A stretch of 64,000 nt of DNA from NCBI GenBank assembly GCA_050951725.1, contig JBMNJO010000001.1, positions 1,244,580 to 1,308,579 of the forward strand. The letters are read 5' to 3'. The stretch comes from DTU052 sp050951725 (lineage in GTDB: Bacteria > Bacillota > Syntrophomonadia > Syntrophomonadales > DTU052). The notes below the pieces were generated by a model that was not told the DNA's origin, ran no database searches, and saw nothing but the letters and a program-made list of their open reading frames with translations. Shown one piece after another: positions 1 through 9,645 of this stretch (position 1 is the stretch's first letter; each line of letters opens with the position of its first letter). The position numbers and the translations under genes were made by a program.

Positions 1-35
1 CCGGAAATAGTCCATATAAAGGTCACATTCAGTAG

Positions 36-96
36 TGCATCACGGGGACAGTCCCCGTGATGCAAAATGCATCATGGGGACTGTCCCCGTGATGCA
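36..96. repeat. Pair of palindromic GTGATGCA-type repeats
   Basis: Two 29-base near-perfect palindromes (36-64 and 68-96) have the form TGCATCACGGGGACAGTCCCC followed by the mirror half. The second copy carries two changes. They are followed by two partial GTGATGCA units up to about 117. Further copies of the same palindrome lie at 6441-6469 and 50361-50389, so this is a dispersed intergenic family. All copies lie outside genes, close to gene ends. Confidence 0.85.
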
Positions 97-116
97 CCCG
101 TGATGCACCGTGATGC

Positions 117-151
117 AAACAAAGAGCCGGGTTGTGACCGGCTCTTTGTTT
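117..151 (-). terminator. Intrinsic terminator of the acyl-CoA dehydrogenase gene
   Basis: A 14-bp perfect inverted repeat (arms 117-130 and 138-151, 7-base loop) lies 38 bases beyond the stop of the minus-strand acyl-CoA dehydrogenase gene. The 3' arm ends in a T-rich stretch on the minus strand, as expected for a Rho-independent terminator. Confidence 0.75.
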
Positions 152-189
152 GCGCTATTTGTTCACGAGGTTTGTACCCGTGTTGCGTG

Positions 190-2016
190 TTAGTAGTCGA
201 AGATTTCGGAGGGGGCTTCGACTACGGAGTCGTCTCCATATAATACGATGTCTCTGACGTTCCATACGTTGGGCAATACGTTGCCCAGATAGAAGCGGCA
301 GGACAGGACCTTACCGTAGTAGAAGTTGTAGTCATAGTGATCGGGGCCCAGTTCTTCCATGCGCTTCTTGGCGATCAGGGCCTGATCCAACAGGCAGTAG
401 GCACCGTAAAGCTGACCAGTGGCGGTCTGCATACGGGTCGCGAAAGTCTGCAGCATACCAGCTTTGCCTTCTTTCATATATCCGAAGATGGCTGCCTGGG
501 ATTCCCTGTAAGCTGCCAGGGCCCTCTCCAGGTTGGCAAACTCCCGGGGGAACTCGCCCGATTCCTTATGGGCAGCGATGAAATCCGCAATATCCTGCAG
601 GAAATTGGCAAACACCGTGCCCTTCTTCATGCTCCATTTGCGGCCCACCAGGTCCTGGGCCTGAATATAGTTGGTTCCTTCATAGAGAGAGTAGATCTTG
701 CAGTCACGGGCGGCTTTGGCCGGCACGTAGTCCTCGGTAAACCCGTAACCACCATGGACCTGAATCGATTCCCCGATCAGAGTCCAGGCCTCATCACTGG
801 GGTAGGCTTTGCATACCGGGGTCAGGCACTCAATCCGCTCATGAGCCCACTTTCTGCGGTCGGGGTCCGGATCATTGTGGGCTACATCAATATAGTAATA
901 ACACTTGGCCAGCATGGCCCGGATAGCCTCCAGGGTGGCCTTGTTGACCAGGAGCATCCGTTTCACATCTTCGTGATTGATGATCTGAGTCCGTCCGGCT
1001 TTGGGATTGGTGGACAGCTTGCCCTGTACCCTTTCCCGGGCATAGTTGACCGCATTCCAGTAGGCATTGGCGGTAGTTCCCAGAGAGTTAACCCCGACTC
1101 CCTGACGGGCCTCATTCATCATCTGGAACATCTGGGCCATACCCTGGCCGATGCCGTTTTCATCCGGAGGATCGCCAAGCAGCCAGCCCCGGCAGTTGTT
1201 TTCGTCACCCAGTGACAGGGCAACCGTCGCATACCCGTGCTGCCCCATTTTATGTTCGATTCCCGTGGCATGAACATCGTTGTCCTCCAGGCTGCCGTCC
1301 TCATTGACCCAGTACTTGGGCACTACAAAGAGCGATATCCCTTTGCTGCCGGGTGCAGCGCCCTCAATGCGGGCCAGATACAGGTGGATGATGTTCTCCG
1401 CGTGGTTGCCATCTCCCGCCGAGATGAATATCTTGTTCCCTTTGATCTTGTAGATGCGGGGATCATCGGTAGGATAGGCTTTGGAGAGGATATCACCCAC
1501 ATCCGATCCTGCGGTGGGCTCGGTCAGGGCCATGGTGCCTCCCCAATCCCCGTTGAACATCTTGGGCAGGAACATGTCCTTCAGTTTCTGATCTCCGAAG
1601 GTCTGGATCAGGTTGGCCGCGCCGCTGGCCAGTCCAATATAACCAGGAAAAGAGGTGCTGGCTGCGGTCATCAATTCATTGATAAAACAGACCAGAATTT
1701 GAGGTATTACTCCCTCAGTATCCTCGATATTGCTCGATCCCCAGCCATTTTCCTGAATATACTTAAAGACTGCCGGATAAGTGGGGGGAACAATTACCTT
1801 GCCATCCTCAAATCGCACCGGGTTGTTCTCTCCATCCTCGTCGGTGGGGAAGATCACTTCCGCCGCGATTTTGTAGAACTGGTCGATAAACATGTCAATG
1901 TCATCTTTGCTGTAGTATCCGTCGTACTTGGGGTAGGCAAAAATCTCTTCGGTGGGCAGCCATTCCTTAAGAATGAATTTGATATCCCGGGTATTATACA
2001 CAAAATTAGACGCCAT
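190..2016 (-). CDS. fadE: Acyl-CoA dehydrogenase (FadE-type, long form)
   Basis: A 608-residue FAD-dependent acyl-CoA dehydrogenase that would introduce the 2,3 double bond of acyl-CoA in beta-oxidation. It shows the family signatures TEPTAGSD (residues 165-172), QVHGGYGF (419-426) and YEGTN (445-449), where Glu446 is the expected catalytic base. An extra C-terminal helical region after residue 460 makes it about 200 residues longer than the classic 380-residue enzymes and matches the long FadE/DmdC-like subgroup. The ATG follows GGGAGG at about 2030. A terminator separates it from the upstream thiolase gene, so it is probably its own transcript, although the gene order fadN-fadA-fadE equals that of the Bacillus fad operon. 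Closely similar to the protein at 6549-8381. Substrate chain length cannot be read from sequence. Confidence 0.95.
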   Translation of the reverse strand: MASNFVYNTRDIKFILKEWLPTEEIFAYPKYDGYYSKDDIDMFIDQFYKIAAEVIFPTDEDGENNPVRFEDGKVIVPPTYPAVFKYIQENGWGSSNIEDTEGVIPQILVCFINELMTAASTSFPGYIGLASGAANLIQTFGDQKLKDMFLPKMFNGDWGGTMALTEPTAGSDVGDILSKAYPTDDPRIYKIKGNKIFISAGDGNHAENIIHLYLARIEGAAPGSKGISLFVVPKYWVNEDGSLEDNDVHATGIEHKMGQHGYATVALSLGDENNCRGWLLGDPPDENGIGQGMAQMFQMMNEARQGVGVNSLGTTANAYWNAVNYARERVQGKLSTNPKAGRTQIINHEDVKRMLLVNKATLEAIRAMLAKCYYYIDVAHNDPDPDRRKWAHERIECLTPVCKAYPSDEAWTLIGESIQVHGGYGFTEDYVPAKAARDCKIYSLYEGTNYIQAQDLVGRKWSMKKGTVFANFLQDIADFIAAHKESGEFPREFANLERALAAYRESQAAIFGYMKEGKAGMLQTFATRMQTATGQLYGAYCLLDQALIAKKRMEELGPDHYDYNFYYGKVLSCRFYLGNVLPNVWNVRDIVLYGDDSVVEAPSEIFDY

Positions 2017-2459
2017 TACTTGTACAACCTCCCTTGTCCAGTTACAAATTACAACTCAAATCCGCCAAATCGATCTGGTACGGCTAGAATTTCAAATGGA
2101 AATGGGGAAGTTCCTGGCTATTCCTTGCTGCGATAATTGTTATGATAGATCGATTTCAGCAAAACCATTAATACGTACAGTTACGACGAATCTTTTATCG
2201 ATCTTCGACAACGATTTGCAATTTCCTTCTTATTTCCTTGGTTCAGAATCATCGGAGGAACAAGCCGGTTTCTGGGAACACCGCGAGGACAAGATGACCG
2301 AGGAGGAAAGACGCAGGCTGTTATTGAAAAGTTGATAGCTGGTGGAAACGGATACGGTTATTCTGCATTCAGCACTCATTACCGGAAATAGTACAGGGAC
2401 CTGGCGTAAAAGCCAGGTCCCTGAATGACTCGTGCCTGTTCAGATTCTGCGGAACGGTG
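2017..2459. other. Intergenic region between thiolase and acyl-CoA dehydrogenase
   Basis: The 443-base gap holds the thiolase terminator (2394-2423) and must hold the minus-strand promoter of the dehydrogenase gene. I see no convincing -35/-10 pair. An open frame on the plus strand lacks a ribosome binding site and overlaps the dehydrogenase gene; I regard it as non-coding. Confidence 0.5.
2394..2423 (-). terminator. Terminator downstream of the thiolase gene
   Basis: Perfect 12-bp inverted repeat CAGGGACCTGGC with a six-base loop (arms 2394-2405 and 2412-2423), 36 bases beyond the thiolase stop. The loop carries TTTT on the minus strand, but the downstream T-run is weak, so it may be only partly efficient. 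Confidence 0.6.
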
Positions 2460-3647
2460 CTACTTAATCAGTTCGAAGATGGTGGCTGCGCCCTGACCGC
2501 CGCCGATACACATAGTCACCATCCCGTATCTGACCTGCCGTCTCTCCATCTCATACATCAAGGTTGCAGTCAGCTTGGCCCCGGTGGCACCCATCGGGTG
2601 TCCCAAAGCGATAGCACCGCCATTGACGTTGACGATATTCGGGTCTATTCCCAGTTCACGGACGCAATAGAGAGACTGAGAGGCAAAGGCCTCATTAATC
2701 TCAACCAGTCCTATATCCTTGAGCTGCAGGCCGGTCCGTTTGAGAACCCGGGGTATTGCAAATACCGGGCCGATGCCCATCTCATCCGGTCCGCACCCCG
2801 CGACGGCGAAGCCGACGTATCTTAACCGGGGCTTGATTCCCAGTTCCTTGGCTTTATCCGCTGACATCAACATGACAGCTGCGGCACCGTCAGTGGTCTG
2901 GGAAGAGTTGGCCGCGGTTACAGTGCCTCCAGGTACGAAAGCCGGGCGGAGTCGGGACATCGCTTCGATATTGGCGTCATGTCTGATCCCCTCTTCATAG
3001 TCGTAGAGGATCTCCTTGGTGACCGGTTTGTCGTTCGGTCCCAAGGTGGTTATCTTCACTGGAACCGGTACGATTTCATCCTTGAACTTGCCGGATTTCT
3101 CAGCAGCCGAGGCCTTCTTGTGGCTGGATACCGCGAACTCATCCTGCTGCTCCCGGGTCACGTTGTACCGCCGGGCCACGTTTTCGGCGGTCTGGCCCAT
3201 GCTGGTGTAGACTTTGGAAACCTCGGGATCCAGTACCAGATCCGGGTTAGGTCTGGTTATGCCACCCATAGCAATCATGCTCATGTGCTCAATGCCGCCC
3301 GCTAATACGATGTCACAACGGTTGGCAATAATGCCTTCCGCAGCGAAGGCAATGGCCTGTGATCCTGAGGAGCAAAAACGGTTTACGGTTACGGCCGGTA
3401 CCTCTTCCGGAATCCCGGCATAGCGAGCGGTGATCCGGGAGGTGTTCATCCCGGCCGCTTGTTCCGGGGTGGCACATCCCCAAATCACGTCGTCTATCAT
3501 CTCGGGCTTGAAGTTGGGCCCGCATCTCCTCATGGCTTCTTCCATACAGAGTTTTCCCAAGAACTCTGGCCGAGTGTCTCTTAAGGTCCCCCGGGGAGCC
3601 TTACCACCGGCAGTGCGTACTGCTGAAACGATTACAGCTTCTCTCAC
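2460..3647 (-). CDS. fadA: 3-ketoacyl-CoA thiolase (acetyl-CoA C-acyltransferase)
   Basis: A 395-residue thiolase, the normal family length, which would cleave 3-ketoacyl-CoA to acetyl-CoA and a shortened acyl-CoA. Visible active-site residues are the nucleophile Cys92 in RFCSSGSQA, the NEAF motif at 318-321, His350 in GHPMGATGAK and Cys380 in CIGGGQGAA. The start is a GTG preceded by GGGAGGT about 8 bases upstream. It lies 43 bases downstream of the fadN gene on the same strand with no terminator between, so the two form an operon as in the Bacillus fadNAE cluster. Acetoacetyl-CoA versus longer substrates cannot be decided from sequence. Confidence 0.95.
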   Translation of the reverse strand: MREAVIVSAVRTAGGKAPRGTLRDTRPEFLGKLCMEEAMRRCGPNFKPEMIDDVIWGCATPEQAAGMNTSRITARYAGIPEEVPAVTVNRFCSSGSQAIAFAAEGIIANRCDIVLAGGIEHMSMIAMGGITRPNPDLVLDPEVSKVYTSMGQTAENVARRYNVTREQQDEFAVSSHKKASAAEKSGKFKDEIVPVPVKITTLGPNDKPVTKEILYDYEEGIRHDANIEAMSRLRPAFVPGGTVTAANSSQTTDGAAAVMLMSADKAKELGIKPRLRYVGFAVAGCGPDEMGIGPVFAIPRVLKRTGLQLKDIGLVEINEAFASQSLYCVRELGIDPNIVNVNGGAIALGHPMGATGAKLTATLMYEMERRQVRYGMVTMCIGGGQGAATIFELIK

Positions 3648-3690
3648 TTGTCTTACCTCCCTGATTTATTTTTTGCTGGGGCCTAAAACC

Positions 3691-6066
3691 CTAATTGCGC
3701 ATTGGCTTGCCGGTTTTCAGCATGTGGGCGATACGTTCCTGAGTCTTTTGTTCACCGCACAGGCTGATAAAGGCTTCTCTTTCAAGGTCCAAGAGGTATT
3801 GCTCAGTAATGGGAGCGCCCTTAATGACTTCTCCGCCGGACATGACATCGACCAGCTTGTTGAGGATATGCCAGTCATACTCACTGATCACTCCGGAGAG
3901 TTTCATCCCCAGGGTTCCGACCTTGATCAGAGCAGTATGCGTCTTGCCGGGACACGGGAAAGGCCTGCTGACTGGAGCATTGTATACGGAGTCAACCATC
4001 TGCAATACCCGCTTCTTGGCATCGGAGATCAGGAAATCGGGGTTGAAGGTGACGCCGTCATTGGGTTTGAGATAGCCCAGTTCTTTGCCTTCTTTGGCGC
4101 TCATCGAGGTCTGGGCTCCGGCTATGGGTTGGAAATGGGCCAATAAGAAGTCCACCACGTGCGCCTGGGTGTTTTTGATCCGGTCAATAGCCCGCATGGT
4201 CATCTCCTTGACCCCACCGCCTGCCGGGATCAATCCCAAACCGAGCTCGACCAGTCCGATATTGGTCTCGGCTGCGGCTTGGGCAGCTGAACTCTGCATC
4301 ACCAGTTCACAGCCACTTCCCAGGGTCCGGCTGAAAGGCGCGGCAACCACCGGTTTATCGGAGTATTTGAAAGCCATAAAGGTATCCTGTAACTTCTTCA
4401 GCAGACCATCGATGGCATTCCAGTCCTTGCTTTCAATCGCCTTGGCGACCACACTGAAATCGGTACCGCTGCTGAAGTTTCTTCCTGTGCCGCTTATCAC
4501 CATGCCTTCCCATTCTGGCTTCTTCAACTCGGCCTGGGCCTGGATCATGGCATCAAGCAGTGCCGGTGTAATGGCGGAATTCCGGGTAGTGATATTGAAA
4601 CACAATACACCGTCACCCAGATCATACAGGGTAGCCGCGTCCGTAGTCATAACCACCTTGTTCTGCGACTTCAAGGCCGGGAGAACTATCACTTCAGGGC
4701 TGAACTTGATAGGAACGTAATTCTTTTCGGGTATTGAATAGTAGTATTCAATACCGTTTTCTGTCTTGTAGAAGGAGTTGAAGCCGAGATCCAACATCTC
4801 CTTTAACCAGGCAGGCGGGGTTTCGCCTTCAGCTTCCATCCGGCTGACATATTTCTTAAGATCCAGACCATTCCACTGCTCAAAGGGACCTGCTCCGTGG
4901 TTGTATCCCCAGCGCATAGCGCGGTCAATGTTCAGGATGTCGTCTGAGACTTCGGGTATTTTGGCAGCAGCATACATGAGGTACCCCTTGTTGACTTCCC
5001 ATACGAACTTGGCCGCTTTGTCGTCCCCTTCAAAGAAAGCTTCCATCTTCTCCGGCAGGGTTTTGGCGACCTTGGCTTTTTCCAGGCTCAGGAAATCAGC
5101 CGGCTTGGGGGGTACATAATCCCAGGTGTTAATATCCAGCATGAGCTTCTCCTTGCCCACTCGCTTGTAGAAGCCGCCCTTGGTCTTGTTGCCCAAAATT
5201 CCCTTCGCCAACATGTCAAAATAGAACTGCGGCAGGGTGTAGGCTTCTTTTTCTGCCGGATCAGTTACATTGTCCTTAACGGTCCCGGTGGAAGCTACTG
5301 CGATGTCAAGACCCACCAGGTCCATCAGACCAAACATGGCGGTTCCTGGTCGCCCCACGGCCGGTCCCATAATGGCGTCCACTTCGGAGAAGGTCAGACC
5401 CAGCTCCAGCATGAGCTTGGCGCCTTTCGGTCCGCCCCAGTTGCCGAAGCGGTTGGCGATGAAGGCCGGGGTATCCTTGCAGTGGACTACACCTTTGCCC
5501 AGGATCCGTTCGCCGAAATCGGCCATAAACTTTACCACTTCGGGCAGGGTATCCTTGCCGGGTATAATCTCCAGAAGCTTCATATACCTGACCGGGTTGA
5601 AGAAGTGCGTGCCCAGCCAATACCTGCGGAATTCAATCGGCATATCCTCGGCGATGCTGTTGATGGATATACTGGAGGTATTGGAACTGACAATGGTCCC
5701 AGGTTTGATATAGGGGGCAATGTTCTTCAATACGGATTTCTTGATGTCCAGGTTTTCAGGAACCACTTCAACTATCCAGTCACATTCCGATAACCAGGGA
5801 AGGTTGTCTTCCATGTTGCCGGTGGTGATCAGGTCCCCATCCTCTTTCAGCATCAATTGGGGCGGTCTTGATTTAAGAAGGGCCTGCTTATTGCCTTCCG
5901 CAATCTTGTTTCTCAAGGCCGGATTCTTCTTCTCGTCTTCGCTCAGATTGGGAGGAACAATATCCAAGAGATAGCTGGGGATTCCCACGTTGGCCAGCTG
6001 TGCTGCAATGCCACTGCCCATAGTTCCTGATCCTAGAACAGCAACTCTTTTAATCTTTTTCTTCAC
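3691..6066 (-). CDS. fadN: 3-hydroxyacyl-CoA dehydrogenase / enoyl-CoA hydratase (FadN-type)
   Basis: A two-domain beta-oxidation enzyme of 791 residues. The N-terminal Rossmann domain opens with VLGSGTMGSGIA and carries the hydroxyacyl-CoA dehydrogenase signature region THFFNPVRYMKLLEIIPG. A second dehydrogenase C-terminal domain follows, and the last ~320 residues form a crotonase-fold enoyl-CoA hydratase domain with GTGRNFSSGTDF and the glycine-rich LGLGLIPAGGGVKEM. Length and order fit FadN (hydratase at the C-terminus) rather than FadB (hydratase first). The longest frame begins at 6111, but GGAGGT stands 7 bases before a GTG at 6066, giving a protein that starts VKKKIKRVAVLG, so I place the start there. 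First gene of a fadN-fadA operon. Confidence 0.95.
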   Translation of the reverse strand: MKKKIKRVAVLGSGTMGSGIAAQLANVGIPSYLLDIVPPNLSEDEKKNPALRNKIAEGNKQALLKSRPPQLMLKEDGDLITTGNMEDNLPWLSECDWIVEVVPENLDIKKSVLKNIAPYIKPGTIVSSNTSSISINSIAEDMPIEFRRYWLGTHFFNPVRYMKLLEIIPGKDTLPEVVKFMADFGERILGKGVVHCKDTPAFIANRFGNWGGPKGAKLMLELGLTFSEVDAIMGPAVGRPGTAMFGLMDLVGLDIAVASTGTVKDNVTDPAEKEAYTLPQFYFDMLAKGILGNKTKGGFYKRVGKEKLMLDINTWDYVPPKPADFLSLEKAKVAKTLPEKMEAFFEGDDKAAKFVWEVNKGYLMYAAAKIPEVSDDILNIDRAMRWGYNHGAGPFEQWNGLDLKKYVSRMEAEGETPPAWLKEMLDLGFNSFYKTENGIEYYYSIPEKNYVPIKFSPEVIVLPALKSQNKVVMTTDAATLYDLGDGVLCFNITTRNSAITPALLDAMIQAQAELKKPEWEGMVISGTGRNFSSGTDFSVVAKAIESKDWNAIDGLLKKLQDTFMAFKYSDKPVVAAPFSRTLGSGCELVMQSSAAQAAAETNIGLVELGLGLIPAGGGVKEMTMRAIDRIKNTQAHVVDFLLAHFQPIAGAQTSMSAKEGKELGYLKPNDGVTFNPDFLISDAKKRVLQMVDSVYNAPVSRPFPCPGKTHTALIKVGTLGMKLSGVISEYDWHILNKLVDVMSGGEVIKGAPITEQYLLDLEREAFISLCGEQKTQERIAHMLKTGKPMRN

Positions 6067-6440
6067 CAATTTTACCTCCGATCTTGTCTTGTATTGTGTC
6101 TTGGCTGCCATTCAACCAATGGTTCTTAATGTCTAATTGCCTCCCGTAATTCCTGGGTATCGCCTCCTTTCCAATGCATCTTTCATACGGGAAGTCTCCA
6201 TTTTTACTGCTATGAGTTAGCTGGAACCTTACTGCATCACATTGTTACCGGTGCTGTCTGTCGTGTCCCGCGGAATGATTGGCCCGGACGGATTAAACCC
6301 TTTTGGGGGTCTATTACCAATCAAGATCTAGGGCATGTGATAGTCACTAAACCAATAGGTGGGCGGTCCTGAGGCCCCCGGACACTTCTTTTCCTAAGTT
6401 TTGTTAAGAACCGCGTTATTATACTTGTTGATAACTGGAA

Positions 6441-6469
6441 TGCATCACGGGGACAGTCCCCGTGATGCA
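6441..6469. repeat. Palindromic GTGATGCA-type repeat
   Basis: An exact copy of the 29-base palindrome found at 36-64 and 50361-50389. It lies immediately before the terminator at 6471-6512 in the gap between the fadN gene and the second acyl-CoA dehydrogenase gene. Confidence 0.85.
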
Positions 6470-6470
6470 A

Positions 6471-6512
6471 AAAAAGCAAGGGTGATGGACGACCATCACC
6501 CTTGCTTTTTTT
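6471..6512. terminator. Strong bidirectional terminator
   Basis: A perfect 13-bp stem (6476-6488 with 6493-6505, loop ACGA) is flanked by runs of A on the left and T on the right. On the minus strand it sits 37 bases after the stop of the 6549-8381 dehydrogenase gene and ends that transcript, so fadN must have its own promoter in the gap 6067-6440. No clear promoter hexamers were recognised there. Confidence 0.9.
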
Positions 6513-6548
6513 GCCGGTTAATTAACCGATATTAATGGGGACTGTTTT

Positions 6549-8381
6549 CTAGTATTCGAAGATCTCGGTCGGAGCGTCTATTACCGAGGTATCTCCATCC
6601 TTTACTATCTCAGCGATATACCATACATAGGGAACTACGTTGCGGAGATAGTACTTGGCGGACAGGAACTTGCCGTAATAGTAGTTGTAATCGAAGTGAT
6701 CAGGACCCAGTTCTTCCATCCGCTTCTTGGCTATCAAAGCCTGATCCAGGAGGCAGTATCCACCATAGAGCTGGCCGGTAGCGGTCAGGATGCGGCGGGC
6801 ATAAACCTGGAAGTAACCAAACTTCTTGGCTGCCATGTATCCGCCAATGGCCATCATGATCTCCTGGTAGGAGGCCAGAGCTTTTTCGAGGTTGGCAAAC
6901 TCCTTGTCCAGTTCCGGCACGGTGCCTTTGTTCGCGGCCACGAAATCAACGATATCCTTAAGGAAGTCCTGGAATACCTGGCCTTTCTTCATGGTCCACT
7001 TCCGGCCAATCAGGTCCTGAGACTGAATGAAGTTGGTGCCTTCCCAGATGGAATAGATCTTTACGTCCCGGGCGGCCTGGGCCACTGGATAGTCTTCACA
7101 GAAGCCATAACCACCATGGGCCTGGATAGACTCGCCGATCAGGCCCCAGGCTTCGTCACTGGGATAAGCCTTGCAGATCGGAGTCAGGACTTCTACCTTG
7201 CCGTGCGCCCACTTTCTGCGTTCCGGGTCGGGATCATTGTGGGCAATATCCAGATAATAGTAGCACTTGTGAATCATGGCCCGACAGGCTTCCAGAGTGG
7301 CCTTATTGAGCATCAGCATGCGCTTGACGTCATCATGATTTATGATTTCGGTCCGGCCAGCCTTGGGATTGGACATCAGGCGGCCCTGAACCCGCTCTTT
7401 ACAGTAATTTTTGGCATTCCAGTAGGCGTTGGCCGCTACGCAGGTGGCCATAAGGCCGGTTCCCTGACGTTCTTCGTTCATCATCACGAACATCTGGGCC
7501 ATTCCCTCAGCTTTTCCTTCTGCATCCGGGGGATTCCCCAGCAGCCAGCCGCGGCAATTGTTGTTGTCCCCCATGGCCAGAGCAGCTGTCGGCTGTCCGT
7601 GCAGTCCCATCTTGTGTTCGATAGCGGTGGTGACAACGTCATTGTCCTCCAGGCTGCCGTCCTCGTTTACCCAGTACTTGGGCACTACGAACAGGGAGAT
7701 ACCCTTGGTTCCAGGAGCCGCACCCTCAACCCGGGCCAGATACAGGTGAATGATGTTCTCGGCGAAATCACCATCACCGCAGGTAATGAACTGCTTGCTG
7801 CCTTTGATCATATAAATCCGGGGGTCATCAGTAGGATAGGCTTTGGAAAGGATATCACCAACGTCAGAGCCTGCGGTCGCTTCCGTAAGACACATGGTTC
7901 CGGACCAGGTCCCATCAAACATCTTGGGCAGGAACATTTCCTTCAGTTCCGGAGTTCCAAAGGACTGAATCAAGCGGGCCGCACCGGTGGTGAGACCTCC
8001 CGCACTGGTAGCAGCCGGGCAGGCGGCCTGGATCATTTCCATCAGAGAACACATTAACACCTCTGGAAGATTTCCTTCGGCGGTTTCGTCGATGTTGGAA
8101 GTCCCCCAGCCGTTTTCCTGGAGATACTTAAAGACCTTGGTCAAGCCAGGAGCAACCGTTACTTTGCCGTCTTCAAATTTGACCCCATGCTCCTCGAGTT
8201 CGTCCGCAGTCGGTGCCACGACCTCGGCCGCAATCTTGTAGACCTGGTCAACCATCATATCAACATCGTCTTTGCTGTAATAGTCTTTGAACTTGTCATA
8301 GGCAAAGATTTCCTCGGTGGGCAGCCACTCCTTAAGAATAAACTTAAGATCACGGGTACTGTAGGAAAAAATTGAACTCAT
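6549..8381 (-). CDS. fadE: Acyl-CoA dehydrogenase (FadE-type, long form), second paralogue
   Basis: A 610-residue paralogue of the dehydrogenase at 190-2016, alike over its whole length: the same KFILKEWLPTEEIFAY start region, a TEATAGSD flavin/substrate motif, AHGGYGF, and WEGTN with the catalytic glutamate. The long C-terminal extension is also shared. The longest frame starts at 8390, but GGGAGG lies directly against that ATG, whereas the ATG at 8381 has a 9-base spacing, so translation probably starts at MSSIFSYSTRD. It is flanked by a strong terminator and a 400-base upstream gap, hence likely monocistronic. Two copies beside one fadN-fadA pair suggest different acyl chain preferences or regulation. 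Confidence 0.95.
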   Translation of the reverse strand: MSSIFSYSTRDLKFILKEWLPTEEIFAYDKFKDYYSKDDVDMMVDQVYKIAAEVVAPTADELEEHGVKFEDGKVTVAPGLTKVFKYLQENGWGTSNIDETAEGNLPEVLMCSLMEMIQAACPAATSAGGLTTGAARLIQSFGTPELKEMFLPKMFDGTWSGTMCLTEATAGSDVGDILSKAYPTDDPRIYMIKGSKQFITCGDGDFAENIIHLYLARVEGAAPGTKGISLFVVPKYWVNEDGSLEDNDVVTTAIEHKMGLHGQPTAALAMGDNNNCRGWLLGNPPDAEGKAEGMAQMFVMMNEERQGTGLMATCVAANAYWNAKNYCKERVQGRLMSNPKAGRTEIINHDDVKRMLMLNKATLEACRAMIHKCYYYLDIAHNDPDPERRKWAHGKVEVLTPICKAYPSDEAWGLIGESIQAHGGYGFCEDYPVAQAARDVKIYSIWEGTNFIQSQDLIGRKWTMKKGQVFQDFLKDIVDFVAANKGTVPELDKEFANLEKALASYQEIMMAIGGYMAAKKFGYFQVYARRILTATGQLYGGYCLLDQALIAKKRMEELGPDHFDYNYYYGKFLSAKYYLRNVVPYVWYIAEIVKDGDTSVIDAPTEIFEY

Positions 8382-8781
8382 CGAATACATCCTCCCTTAA
8401 CAAATGAAATAATAGCGGAAGTTTCTAACCCGACTGCCAGTGACTCGGCAGCTGACGATCTCATATATCTGTTTCCAACTTAAGGTAAACCTCCGCAGGC
8501 CCATGAATTGAATTCTTCAAACAGAACCGGCATAGGACGGTACAAGCCAGTTTTGTCCAAACTGGGTATATTAGACTCTCTTTTCACCCCCTTACATCGA
8601 TTCCAATTATCATTGTAATATAATTCTACAAGAATGCGGGAATCCCTGTACAGGCTTCTGCATAGTGTGATAAATTATAGGAATTTATAGTTAATCAGCA
8701 AAAGAAGCATTGCGCCTTTAAGTCCGGAAACGCAAGGAAATAGCAGCGATTTGGCGGCAGGCCGGCTTTAATTCTGGCTGG
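8382..8781. other. Intergenic region upstream of the second acyl-CoA dehydrogenase
   Basis: 400 bases without a gene. An A/T-rich stretch around 8600-8635 contains TATATT- and TACAAT-like hexamers on the minus strand and is the likely promoter area for the dehydrogenase gene, but no well-spaced -35 element is evident. No RNA gene was recognised. Confidence 0.35.
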
Positions 8782-9645
8782 TTAAATATCGCGCTGGGAA
8801 AATTTGCGGATTCCCAGGCCGATAAAGAGGAGGACATAGCCGGCAGTATATACGAGCATACTCACGCTGGGTGGGGTGGAGGTGGAGAACGGGTTGAAGG
8901 ATAATACCTGTGAAGGGACTGCACTTCCATATAGAAGAATATAGTTCACCAGACGGTATAGCGAGTCGACTGGCATCAGGAGACTGGTAACAATCCCGAT
9001 CATATTCAGCGTCGAGGCAGCCAACGAACCTTCGGCTACAGTAACTGTTAAACTGGACATCTGAACTCCGACGTACTCTACCATACCGCCTATCAATGCC
9101 ACACTGTACAGCATGAACATGAATATGCCGTTCCCCAGGGTACTGAAAAAGGTACTCCCCCACAGGCTAACCGCCAGCAAAACCAGGGGCTGCACTGCAA
9201 ACAGGGCCATAGCATGGTAGAAGCCGTCCGAATGAATATGGAAGGTGTATCCAACAATCAGATTGGTGGCAATGTAAACCAGAAGGCTGTAGACAACGAG
9301 GGCAAAGCCCAGACCAAGGTACTTGCCGAGGAATATCTGGGGGCGGGACAGCGGTTTGGCGGCGATGGCAAACATGATTCCGTTTTCAATCTCCGCGGCA
9401 ATGCTCCCTACTGAAGAGAAAACGGTGATGGCTGATACCATCATCCCGCTGACAAAGAGACCGGCGGTTAGCAGTTCTCCTGCCAAGGCCATGCGCATTA
9501 TCTCAACCATATCCCGCGTATCCTTCTCAATATAATGAAGACCGACCCCAAAAAGTCCGAGATATATGATTGTCAGGATCAGTCCCAAGTGCAGGATTCT
9601 TTTATTGAGCATCTCGCGAAAGGTAAGGCGGGCAATGGTAATCAT
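8782..9645 (-). CDS. ABC-2 type transporter permease
   Basis: A 287-residue integral membrane protein with about six hydrophobic segments (roughly residues 18-40, 58-80, 108-130, 150-175, 180-200, 262-280), the usual topology and length of ABC-2 family export permeases. The amphipathic MITIARLTFREMLNKRI start is typical. Its ATG shares one base with the stop codon of the ATPase gene (TGATG), so the two are translationally coupled and form one exporter. It is the last gene of the sigma/anti-sigma/ABC operon. The substrate is unknown; lantibiotics, lipids or toxic peptides are typical for this family. Confidence 0.85.
   Translation of the reverse strand: MITIARLTFREMLNKRILHLGLILTIIYLGLFGVGLHYIEKDTRDMVEIMRMALAGELLTAGLFVSGMMVSAITVFSSVGSIAAEIENGIMFAIAAKPLSRPQIFLGKYLGLGFALVVYSLLVYIATNLIVGYTFHIHSDGFYHAMALFAVQPLVLLAVSLWGSTFFSTLGNGIFMFMLYSVALIGGMVEYVGVQMSSLTVTVAEGSLAASTLNMIGIVTSLLMPVDSLYRLVNYILLYGSAVPSQVLSFNPFSTSTPPSVSMLVYTAGYVLLFIGLGIRKFSQRDI

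Noticed and set aside
337..1215. 292-codon plus-strand open frame opposite the acyl-CoA dehydrogenase
   Set aside because: Antisense to a clear conserved gene, with no ribosome binding site; the similar antisense frame at 6696-8057 has the same origin in codon bias.
1952..2335. 127-codon plus-strand frame upstream of the thiolase region
   Set aside because: Overlaps the dehydrogenase start and its promoter, lacks a ribosome binding site and has no recognisable product.
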